From JAABVD01 sp965204545 (GTDB lineage: Bacteria; Verrucomicrobiota; Verrucomicrobiia; Opitutales; UBA2995), in assembly GCA_965204545.1 (NCBI GenBank), contig CBDBFA010000003.1, positions 3,348,001-3,412,000 on the forward strand: a DNA stretch of 64,000 nucleotides, read 5' to 3'. Positions 18,490 through 25,904 of the stretch are shown here, one piece after another; positions within the stretch are counted from its first letter, which is position 1, and every line of letters starts with the position of its first letter. The position numbers and the translations under genes are program-made. The notes beneath the pieces were generated by a model that saw only the letters and a program-made list of their open reading frames with translations, was not told where the DNA came from and made no database searches.

Positions 18490-18731
18490 TGAAAACAAAA
18501 GTTGCACGTTGGGGAAACAGCCTTGCCCTAAGGCTACCGAAACACCTGACGACAAGCTATCATATTTCCGAAGGCAGCGATGTCGAGATTGTAGAGGAAG
18601 CTCAAGGTTTGCTGGTCAAACCCGTTCCCGGAAGAAAATTTCAATTGGATGACCTGCTTAAGGGCATTTCGAAAGATAACCTGCACACCGAGATCGAATC
18701 TACCGGACCACGAGGAAAGGAAATTTGGTGA
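18489..18731 (+). CDS. mazE: MazE/AbrB-type antitoxin
   Basis: The 80-residue protein begins with the MazE SpoVT-AbrB fold ('KVARWGNSLALRLPKHL', then 'EGSDVEIVEE'), a DNA-binding swapped-hairpin barrel. The acidic C-terminal tail, about residues 50-80, should wrap around MazF. ATG 18489 is used; an in-frame TTG lies six bases earlier. Its stop overlaps the toxin start (GTGA). Confidence 0.93.
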   Translation: MKTKVARWGNSLALRLPKHLTTSYHISEGSDVEIVEEAQGLLVKPVPGRKFQLDDLLKGISKDNLHTEIESTGPRGKEIW

Positions 18732-19066
18732 GCAGGTATGTTCCTGCAGCCAAAGATCTGGTCTGGCTTGAATTCAACCCTCAAGCGGGTCACGAACAAG
18801 CCGGGCACCGACCAGCCATCGTACTCTCCCAAAAGAAATATAACAGCAAAACGGGCTTGGCCATATTTTGTCCCATCACTTCGAGAATCAAAGGCTACCC
18901 GTTTGAGGTCCCTGTAGGAGGGAAAAAGATTAAAGGCGCGGTGTTGGCGGACCAGGTGAAAAGCTTCGATTGGAAGGTGAGGGATGCAAAATTCATCGAA
19001 AGAGCGGACCCTGCTGTTTTCGATGAGGTCGTCGGGAAATTATATGCCATTATACGGAAATCTTGA
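18728..19066 (+). CDS. mazF: MazF endoribonuclease toxin
   Basis: The 112-residue protein has the PemK/MazF core: 'DLVWLEFNPQAGHEQAGHRPAIVLS', abbreviated here by its key residues Asp-Leu-Val-Trp and the Gly-His-Glu-Gln-Ala-Gly-His-Arg-Pro turn. Later come 'FCPITSRIKGYPFEV' and 'VLADQVKSFDW', which carry the catalytic Arg and Ser/Thr positions of MazF mRNA interferases. GTG 18728 overlaps the mazE stop by four bases, giving translational coupling. The gene ends directly at a 'ggcgccgttggcgcc' repeat unit. Confidence 0.93.
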   Translation: MSRYVPAAKDLVWLEFNPQAGHEQAGHRPAIVLSQKKYNSKTGLAIFCPITSRIKGYPFEVPVGGKKIKGAVLADQVKSFDWKVRDAKFIERADPAVFDEVVGKLYAIIRKS

Positions 19067-19545
19067 GAGGAAAAAGGCGCCGTTGGCGCCAATTAGGAAT
19101 TATTCTAACAACGCTTCGCTTGATCCGGCTTTGCCGGAACAGGATCGCGGTAGCGAACAAGATGATGAAATGATTCTCGCAGAGCCCGCAAAGGGTTCTC
19201 GATGCTGGATTCTTGATACTGGGGAATTTAACCACGGATGACACGGATAGCCACGGATAGAAACTGGGGGATCTCTCCACTCTCCACTAACCGACAACTG
19301 ATCACTGACCACTTGGCGCCTCATGTGCCTTCTTGACCTGCGTAGCATTGCGAAGCACGGTTTGTGGCCAATTAAATTGCTTCCCATTTTCTGCCTTCAT
19401 CCTTCTTCCTTCTTCCCTTTTACTTCTTCCTTTCCTTCTGGTTCCGTCTTTTTCTTGGCGTTCTTGGGGAGCTTTGCGAGAGTCCCTTCCCAAGCTCATT
19501 CCTCATTCCGGACCTCAAGTTGAATCGCCTCATCCATCAAGTGCA
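19067..19545. repeat. Mosaic repeat gap after mazF
   Basis: The stretch holds a GGCGCC palindrome, the hairpin module with stem TCCGGC-ttt-GCCGGA (19119-19146), 'ccacggatgacacggat' units and the 'ctgcgtagcattgc' unit. No gene is supported before the nested inverted-repeat element. Confidence 0.75.
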
Positions 19546-21016
19546 AGAAAAGGGTCAGCCCTTGAGGGGTTGTTGCCCAAATCGTTCTTTTTTTTGGAAA
19601 AATAAATTGAAGAATCGCGGCGTAAAGCCGCTCCTACAAACCTCCAACTGGCAAAGCTGTAGGAGCGGGTTTATCCCGCGATTGCTCGGGAAGGCCCTAT
19701 CCGGGAAAAATACACGCAGCATTTCGAAAAAGGTGGTTTTCGGCAACAACCCCTTGAATTTTGGTATCGAATCGAAGGGTAGATCTTTAATCAAAGGATC
19801 AGGATACCAAAATTCAAGGGCTGACCCTTTTCTCCTTTGCCTGCTTTTGTTGGCCAGTCTAGTCCAGGTATTCGGGCAAGGGGGGAAATCAACCTTGAAC
19901 AGGAACCTTTCCAATTTATGGGACGGCACCTGGGTAAGGGAACACCTGGAGGAGAAGCAGGATCATTCCCTTCAGTTGGAGACCTTGAACGCAGCCTTGT
20001 CCATGTACGAAAGGGAATTCCAAAGTCGCGGCGCGGTTGAAAGGGAATTGCAGTTGGCGGAGATCCGCTCGGTGCTCGATTCCCCGAGTCCCTCCCTCCA
20101 ATGCGATTTTCCCGAGGTCTTCGATTATTTGTCCTCCCTGGGTAAAGAAATAGTCGAGGAGTATACCCGAATTCACGAAGCCTTATTCGATCGCGATACG
20201 GAATGGGAACGTATGCGCTCCCAGGTATTTATCGACTTTACGGGAGAGAACCTCCGATCGGGGGAGCTATTGGCCCGGGCCATCGATTATGTTTCAGGAA
20301 GCAATGCGGAGATCGATGAAGGTGAACTCAAAGCATCGGTTTTTTCCGTCATGCAAAGGCGGATACAGGACTACCTCTTTGCCTTTAACAATGGAACCGC
20401 CACAAATCGGCGGCAAATTCATACCGCGTGGCAGCAGGAACCCGTCTCCTTGCTGCCACCGGGAAATTGGGGCCTTTCGGATGCTGCCTCGGAGTCATAT
20501 AAGGTATTCCAGTCAAGTTATCTGGAACTGGTGGCCGAATTCCAAATCGAACTGGAAAAAGCCTTCAAAAACCCAAAGTTCGTAACCCGTCTGGGGATCA
20601 GCTCCGCCGTTGCGGATATCCTGCAATTGATTTCTGAGAATTACTTTGAATTTGCCACCTATTCACGGTGGTTCAGCGAAAACGAGAAATTGATGAACGA
20701 AGCCCTCGTCATCGTCGATATGCGTACCCGGGCAACCCCGCACGAAGTGGTAAAACTGGACCCTGTGAGCTTGAAGCCCACCGATTTGGATGAGAGCCGA
20801 TACCCCTCGGAAATCATTGATGAGATCACGGAAAAACGGCGTGAGCTTCTACTTCGTTACCTCACAATTCGAGAGGAGGTAAACGGGGAGATTAAAGAGG
20901 ATATAATCCGCCGGAAAGAGGAACTGAGTCCGGAGGAGGAGGAAGTTCTCTGGAGAGAATACCAGAAAATGAAAGACCTGAAATTTAAAGGAAGAAGGCA
21001 GAAGGAAGAAGGCTGA
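19520..21016 (+). CDS. Secreted alpha-helical protein of unknown function, start buried in a repeat element
   Basis: The recognisable protein starts near 19830 with a signal peptide core ('LLCLLLLASLVQVFGQ') and continues about 395 residues. It is helix-rich, charged and periplasmic in character, with a coiled coil-like end. No family is recognised. The frame is open back to a TTG at 19520, but the first 100 residues are encoded by the nested inverted-repeat element (19546-19833). No ATG or GTG exists between that element and the signal peptide, so the true start is unresolved or lost. The C-terminal tail ('GRRQKEEG') also looks repeat-derived. It is first in a plus-strand operon, 11 bases before the next gene. 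Confidence 0.65.
   Translation: MNRLIHQVQEKGQPLRGCCPNRSFFWKNKLKNRGVKPLLQTSNWQSCRSGFIPRLLGKALSGKNTRSISKKVVFGNNPLNFGIESKGRSLIKGSGYQNSRADPFLLCLLLLASLVQVFGQGGKSTLNRNLSNLWDGTWVREHLEEKQDHSLQLETLNAALSMYEREFQSRGAVERELQLAEIRSVLDSPSPSLQCDFPEVFDYLSSLGKEIVEEYTRIHEALFDRDTEWERMRSQVFIDFTGENLRSGELLARAIDYVSGSNAEIDEGELKASVFSVMQRRIQDYLFAFNNGTATNRRQIHTAWQQEPVSLLPPGNWGLSDAASESYKVFQSSYLELVAEFQIELEKAFKNPKFVTRLGISSAVADILQLISENYFEFATYSRWFSENEKLMNEALVIVDMRTRATPHEVVKLDPVSLKPTDLDESRYPSEIIDEITEKRRELLLRYLTIREEVNGEIKEDIIRRKEELSPEEEEVLWREYQKMKDLKFKGRRQKEEG
19546..19833. mobile_element. Nested inverted-repeat element (REP/RAYT-like)
   Basis: The outer 20-base arms are perfect (AGAAAAGGGTCAGCCCTTGA at 19546-19565 and its complement at 19814-19833). 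Inside are a 12-base pair, GGGGTTGTTGCC (19566-19577 with 19742-19753), and a 15-base pair, TTGAATTTTGGTATC (19754-19768 with 19803-19817). A REP pair lies in the middle (19613-19638 with 19658-19683). No transposase is encoded, so it is non-autonomous. Confidence 0.88.
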
Positions 21017-21027
21017 AGGAAAAAGCC

Positions 21028-21813
21028 ATGCGGACCATAGTTAAAGATACCTGGGTGGTTGCAAAATTCCTTCTGATTGGATGGAGCGGGACGCTTTTTG
21101 CTCAAGGCTCCCCGATTGAATTCATCGAGGACAAGGAATTGCTGGAAATCATGATTGAGGATACCACCGGCGAGTTGGCCCGCAACCAAGCCAGTCTCGA
21201 CCAAACCAAGGCGGTTTATCGGGGCTTGGAGGAATCCGAAGCGGCGGAAGACGAATTTCGCCCAAGGGTGGGGGAGTATATCCGGTATTACGAGACAGTG
21301 ATCGCCAGCCAGGAAAACTACCTGTTTCAACTGTGGGAGCGAAGAAAGGAATTAGAACGGCAGGAGCTTCAAATTTTGCGAGACCTCTCCAACTTCGGGA
21401 GTATCTATCAGGACGACAGGAGGACGAACCTGCTGAACTCGATTCTGCAACCGCGATCATCCGTGGCCCGGTTCGGGACTTCGGGAAAGACGCGATTGGA
21501 AGACCTGGACAACCGTCTCTTTGAGGCCATAGGCAGCTTGCAGGAACGGCTCGATGAAGAAAACATGAACCGCCAGGAAGCCAGGAATGTCATAGTGGAT
21601 CGGGAGGCCAATGTAAGAACGCTGGTGGAAATGCAGAAAGTCAGCCAATCCTACTACGATGAACGGTTCCTGTTGTATGAAAAGATGAACCAGACTTACG
21701 AAATGATACGTACTTGGAGGCCCGCCCTGGCCAAATTGTTTAAACCACCACCTCAACCAAAACCGCCCGATGCTTATAAAGACGCGCTTGACCGCATGCA
21801 AACCGCGAATTGA
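21028..21813 (+). CDS. Secreted coiled-coil protein of unknown function
   Basis: The 261-residue product begins with a possible signal peptide ('VAKFLLIGWSGTLFAQG'). The rest is almost wholly alpha-helical with heptad-like spacing, ending in a proline-rich tail ('KPPPQPKPPDAYKD'). I recognise no catalytic motif. It follows the preceding gene by 11 bases, and its 3' end contains a possible start of the lipoprotein gene, so these three are probably one transcript. A structural or scaffolding role in the envelope is likely from its features only. Confidence 0.75.
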   Translation: MRTIVKDTWVVAKFLLIGWSGTLFAQGSPIEFIEDKELLEIMIEDTTGELARNQASLDQTKAVYRGLEESEAAEDEFRPRVGEYIRYYETVIASQENYLFQLWERRKELERQELQILRDLSNFGSIYQDDRRTNLLNSILQPRSSVARFGTSGKTRLEDLDNRLFEAIGSLQERLDEENMNRQEARNVIVDREANVRTLVEMQKVSQSYYDERFLLYEKMNQTYEMIRTWRPALAKLFKPPPQPKPPDAYKDALDRMQTAN

Positions 21814-23170
21814 TAGCCGAAAAATCCAATCGGCAGCCTCAAGCCGGTCCTTTTCTGCTTTATCTAGTTCATTGGTAAAGGTTTTCACTCCACTCTGCGC
21901 GGCAGCTTTGATTTTTACGGGCTGCTCGACTCCGAAAACCGCATTGGATTATATCGATGGGACCGAGGTTCCCCATGTCCCGCTCATGGCGATCGACCCG
22001 GAGGATCCGCCGCAGGAGCAATTCAATGTGGCGATCAATCTGTTCCAGCCAGGGGTGGACCTCTACGAACTGGAGGAGGATGGGAGCGGCCTGTTCGCCA
22101 TCGGCGATTCCGGAGTGCCAAAAATTGACCACAAGGCGATCGATCCGAAAATCCGCCGTCTTGAAACGCACTTCCTGCCTGGATCCTTGAAAAGCGTATT
22201 GGACAGAAGCCAGCAGTGGGGACAGGTCTTTGTCAGTCCCGGGGAGGTTCAATCGCCCGATCTATTCGTCGACGCCACCATTCTGGCATCCGACGGCCAC
22301 TCCATCGCTCTTCTGGTTCAGATCAGGGACTCTTCCGGACGCATTTGGTATAACGACACCATAAAGTATCTGACGCTTGAATCGGATTACCTATTTGCCG
22401 GTTGGCCGACGAAGGACCCCTACGACGCCATTTTCAACCACATCGCAAACCGGTTGGCAACCTACCGCAATAATTTGACTCCCGAAGAACAAAAGCAGAT
22501 TCGCATGGTCAGTCAGATGCGGTTTGCCTCCGACTTGGCGCCGGATGCCTTTGACGATTACCTGGCCCGCAACGAGGAACAGCAATTATATGTTCAGCGC
22601 TTTCCCGCTGAAAACGACCCGACTTTTCAAATCATCCAGCAGCTTCACGGAACGGAGTTGGATATGTTGACCCATATTGAAGAATATTATGACAACCTTC
22701 AGGAGGGATCTTTCGATTCCTATAACACTTGGCGCGAACAATTCAGGCAGTTGTCCATTGAAATGGAACAATACCGCGTTAACGCCCAAAACCAGAAAAC
22801 CACGAGTTTGATCATCGCCGGCCTGGCCGTTGCCACTGCCGCCGCAACCGCCTCTTCCGATTCCCAATACAACTCCAACAGTGGATCGGATGCGGTCGCT
22901 ATCCTGGCGGGCGGCCTGGAATTGAGCGTGGCCATCTACGAGGCGGCCAAGGAAAAGATTGCGATCGCCAACCTCAAAGCCAAGGAACTGGCCGAAATCA
23001 GTGAGATTGCCGGGAAAGGCCTGCAACCCAAAGTCATTGAGCTGGAGGGACGCACCTATCAATTGACCGGAGATGTCGACTCCCGTTTCCGCCAGATTCG
23101 GGAAATAATCCGCCAGCGTTACCTGATGGAAACGGGGCAGGAGGGGAGAGGCCCCATTAGCGCCAATTAA
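21770..23170 (+). CDS. Lipoprotein of unknown function, conserved-looking
   Basis: After a hydrophobic stretch the lipobox 'LIFTGC' gives a lipoprotein at the Cys near residue 52 from ATG 21770. A TTG at 21872 ('LVKVFTPL') would give a more normal signal peptide and avoid overlap with the previous gene. The mature protein has a beta-rich domain ('SPDLFVDATILASDGHSIAL', shortened to its core DLFVDATIL) and a helical region with a glycine/alanine-rich hydrophobic segment near residues 345-385 that could be membrane-active. From memory, similar lipoproteins occur in gammaproteobacteria near TPR and VWA genes, with no known function. The C-terminal 'GPISAN' is repeat-derived. Confidence 0.75.
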   Translation: MLIKTRLTACKPRIDSRKIQSAASSRSFSALSSSLVKVFTPLCAAALIFTGCSTPKTALDYIDGTEVPHVPLMAIDPEDPPQEQFNVAINLFQPGVDLYELEEDGSGLFAIGDSGVPKIDHKAIDPKIRRLETHFLPGSLKSVLDRSQQWGQVFVSPGEVQSPDLFVDATILASDGHSIALLVQIRDSSGRIWYNDTIKYLTLESDYLFAGWPTKDPYDAIFNHIANRLATYRNNLTPEEQKQIRMVSQMRFASDLAPDAFDDYLARNEEQQLYVQRFPAENDPTFQIIQQLHGTELDMLTHIEEYYDNLQEGSFDSYNTWREQFRQLSIEMEQYRVNAQNQKTTSLIIAGLAVATAAATASSDSQYNSNSGSDAVAILAGGLELSVAIYEAAKEKIAIANLKAKELAEISEIAGKGLQPKVIELEGRTYQLTGDVDSRFRQIREIIRQRYLMETGQEGRGPISAN

Positions 23171-23208
23171 GAATTAGGAATTAGGAATGAGGAATTGGGA
23201 GAGAGGAA

Positions 23209-23517
23209 CCACGGATGGCACGGATAAACACGGATGTGGGATAATAGCCGCAAAAGAACGCAAAGATCGCAAAAAGGAGGGATTGGATCTCGCTAGAGCG
23301 AGATGGCACAAAGGCACATGAGGCGCCGTTGGCGCCGATGAGGAATTAGAAGAGTTGCTGAGATGCTGAGAGGAAATGAATGGCTGCAAACGGCACATAA
23401 ACCATAAAAAACCATTTTGCGCTTTTTGTGCTTTTTGTGGTTTCATCATTCTATGCGATCTCTCCGCCTTCATGAATTACGGCGTGACAAGTTGCGAGAG
23501 ACATTTCGGGGACCCCT
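23209..23517. repeat. Long direct repeat, copy 1
   Basis: This is about 309 bases, nearly identical to 25580-25904. Copy 1 lacks one 16-base tandem unit (TTGCTGAGATGCTGAG). Its right end contains an ATG followed by the same codons that start the PEGA/FGE-like gene (MRSLRLHELRR), but here the frame closes after 28 codons. Confidence 0.93.
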
Positions 23518-23535
23518 AATAACTGATAATACATG

Positions 23536-23812
23536 GTAACTACTCAGGACCTCATTGAGGATTCGTATCCGGCGTCTACCTACGCCGAGTTGGTTGCGAT
23601 GACTTTTGAATACCCACGCTCGGCGGGTATTTTTCGGAACGCTGTTCTTAAGTCCTCAAAAAATGGGAGTTATTACCTATTGAATGATAAAGATTCAAAA
23701 GCGGCGCTGCGAAGACGCAGTCCCCCTACCAATAAATTCAAGCGTGGTAGGGCAAGAGCATCCCTGCTCTGCCGTTCGTCGTTGTCAGCCAAAAAACCAT
23801 CTGAGTAGTTAC
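23536..23812 (+). mobile_element. MITE copy 1, 277 bp, with 8-bp target duplication
   Basis: Termini are GTAACTACTCAG and CTGAGTAGTTAC (perfect inverted repeats). The target duplication AATACATG flanks it at 23528-23535 and 23813-23820. An internal hairpin followed by T residues (about 23618-23640) resembles a terminator. GTAA ends with 8-bp duplications are typical of IS66-family elements, which suggests an IS66 element as source. The single 91-codon frame inside is disrupted in copy 2 and is not a gene. Confidence 0.95.
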
Positions 23813-23817
23813 AATAC

Positions 23818-25554
23818 ATGAACCAGGACAGGCATGGAAAGGGTTCGGGCCCTCAGAAAATTTCGCTTCCACCGGCCGAAAAACCTGCGCCTCCATCCCG
23901 AAACCCTCCCTCGAAAGGGAAACCGGGACGGATTTTTCCAGTCGTCCTGATTGCGCTGCTGGGACTGGGAATAGTCCTCATATTCCAATTTCGCCCGGAT
24001 ACGGATGAATCCGCCGAGGATGCTTCCAGCCAAATCGAGGAGTCGACGGATCGACCGTCAAGCGAACCGGAATCCACGTCCACGCTCGTGGAAAAACCGT
24101 TCATGGCCCTCGATTCCGAATCTCTTGCAGACCTCCGCGAGCAAGCAAATCAGGCGTTGTTGGATCAAGCCGGGGCGGATCATACCCATGACTTTCAACG
24201 CAACCTCTTTGGAAGGGCCGCCTTCCTGGTGGATGAGGCCAATGCCTCCATGGACCGGAAATCGTTTCGGGCCGCGCAGGAAGGGTATGAGCAGGCCCTG
24301 GCCACGATCGAAACGCTTGAGGAAAGCTACCTGAGGGCCGAGGAAATAAGCCGTCTCATATCCAGTATCGAAAACCTCGATACGAGGCTCCAATCCCAAG
24401 CCGCTTCCTTGTGGGAAACGGAGGCATCCACCATGGTTCAATCCGGCTTGCTCGAGGCTGACGCACACCTGAAAAACGGCGAAATCCAAATTGCCCTCAG
24501 TCGGCTTGGAGAAATCGAAGCGAATCTGCAGTCATTAATGGAGCAGGGCGAAAAGCAATTTCAGGAATCGCTAAGGGCGGGTCTCGATGCCCTGAATTCA
24601 GGTGACGGCGATAAGGCGAAGGAGTGGTTGACGACCGCACAAGCTCTCAGGCCCGACGATCCTTTCGTCGCACAACAACTGAACCGCGCTGAAACCATCG
24701 ACCAGGTATTCGCACATTTTGAACAAGGTCGTAACTATGAGGATCAAGGCCTCTACTCGTTGGCACGGGTCGAGTATCGGAAAGCCTTGGACTTGGATCC
24801 CGATTCGGTAAACATCAATTCCCGTCTGCAAGCCATTAACCAGGAGCTGAACCGGGAGATCTTCGCATCCACCGCACGGGACGGGATGGCTGCCTTGGCC
24901 GCCGGAAACGGCGATTCGGCGGTGGAACTTCTGGAAAAAGCTACGGCCCTCATGCCCGGGGACATCCAAACAAGATATGCATTAAAGGATGCCAGGGAAT
25001 TACAACGGCGCCAATGGGTGGCGCGACTCGTTGCCACCGGTGAACGGGAACTGAAAAACCGGGCCTGGTTGGCGGCCCGGGATGCCTTTGAAGAAGCCCT
25101 CGATTACGAGCCAGCCTCCCAAGCGGCGCAGGAGGGCTTGTCCCGGGCTCAAGCCAAAATCGAGCTGGAGGCTCAAATAAAGGTAATCCTGCTGGAAGCG
25201 GAAAGCTTTGAGCGCAACGGCGAATTGGAAAAAGCCCTGATCGTCCTCCGGGAAGGCCGCCAAATAGCGGATCCCTTGGGGGCAATCACGGAGAAAATCA
25301 AATTCCTCGAGGAAATCCTGGCGGAACAATCCAAACCGCAAAAGGTGACAATTCTATCGGATAACCTTACCAACATCCAAATCTACCACGTGGGAAAATT
25401 CGAACCGACCCACCAATTGAACCTCGAATTGCGACCCGGAGAATACACCGTTGTCGGATCCCGTCTCATGTATCGGGACGTTCGCCATACCCTATGGGTG
25501 GAAGTCGGGGAAAGCCCGAAACCCCTCGAGGTGATCTGCAAGGAGAAATTGTAA
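23818..25554 (+). CDS. Membrane-anchored TPR protein
   Basis: The 578-residue protein has a proline-rich cytoplasmic start, one transmembrane helix at about 39-58, and a Ser/Glu-rich linker. Two or more runs of TPR-like helix pairs follow ('GLDALNSGDGDKAKEWL', 'YEDQGLYSLARVEYRKALDLDPDS', key residues A-x-x-x-Y and D-P-D), from about 240 to 500. It ends in a small beta domain ('LELRPGEYTVVGSR') resembling PEGA-type modules. TPR arrays bind partner proteins, so this is likely a periplasmic scaffold of the system. The start codon is part of the target duplication created by the upstream MITE, which has replaced the original leader. Confidence 0.85.
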   Translation: MNQDRHGKGSGPQKISLPPAEKPAPPSRNPPSKGKPGRIFPVVLIALLGLGIVLIFQFRPDTDESAEDASSQIEESTDRPSSEPESTSTLVEKPFMALDSESLADLREQANQALLDQAGADHTHDFQRNLFGRAAFLVDEANASMDRKSFRAAQEGYEQALATIETLEESYLRAEEISRLISSIENLDTRLQSQAASLWETEASTMVQSGLLEADAHLKNGEIQIALSRLGEIEANLQSLMEQGEKQFQESLRAGLDALNSGDGDKAKEWLTTAQALRPDDPFVAQQLNRAETIDQVFAHFEQGRNYEDQGLYSLARVEYRKALDLDPDSVNINSRLQAINQELNREIFASTARDGMAALAAGNGDSAVELLEKATALMPGDIQTRYALKDARELQRRQWVARLVATGERELKNRAWLAARDAFEEALDYEPASQAAQEGLSRAQAKIELEAQIKVILLEAESFERNGELEKALIVLREGRQIADPLGAITEKIKFLEEILAEQSKPQKVTILSDNLTNIQIYHVGKFEPTHQLNLELRPGEYTVVGSRLMYRDVRHTLWVEVGESPKPLEVICKEKL

Positions 25555-25579
25555 CTACCGAAGCCGAAAAAAGGAGAAG

Positions 25580-25904
25580 CCACGGATGGCACGGATAAAC
25601 ACGGATGTGGGATAATAGCCGCAAAAGAACGCAAAGATCGCAAAAAGGAGGGATTGGATCTCGCTAGGGCGAGATGGCACATAGGCACATGAGGCGCCGT
25701 TGGCGCCGATGAGGAATTAGAAGAGTTGCTGAGATGCTGAGTTGCTGAGATGCTGAGAGGAAATGAATGGCTGCAAACGGCACATAAACCATAAAAAACC
25801 ATTTTGCGCTTTTTGTGCTTTTTGTGGTTTCATCAATCTATGCGATCTCTCCGCCTTCATGAATTACGGCGTGACAAGTTGCGAGAGGCCTTCCGGGGAC
25901 CCCT
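25580..25904. repeat. Long direct repeat, copy 2, running into a gene start
   Basis: This 325-base copy has one extra 16-base tandem unit relative to 23209-23517. Its last 65 bases are the first 21 codons of the PEGA/FGE-like gene. Parts of that end ('tccgcct.ca.gaattacggcgtgac') also match non-coding repeats at about 16797 and 18328. Confidence 0.93.

Noticed and set aside
23533..23808. A 91-codon open frame within the MITE
   Set aside because: The frame is broken in the second full copy by an extra T, lacks any family resemblance and simply spans the element between its inverted ends.
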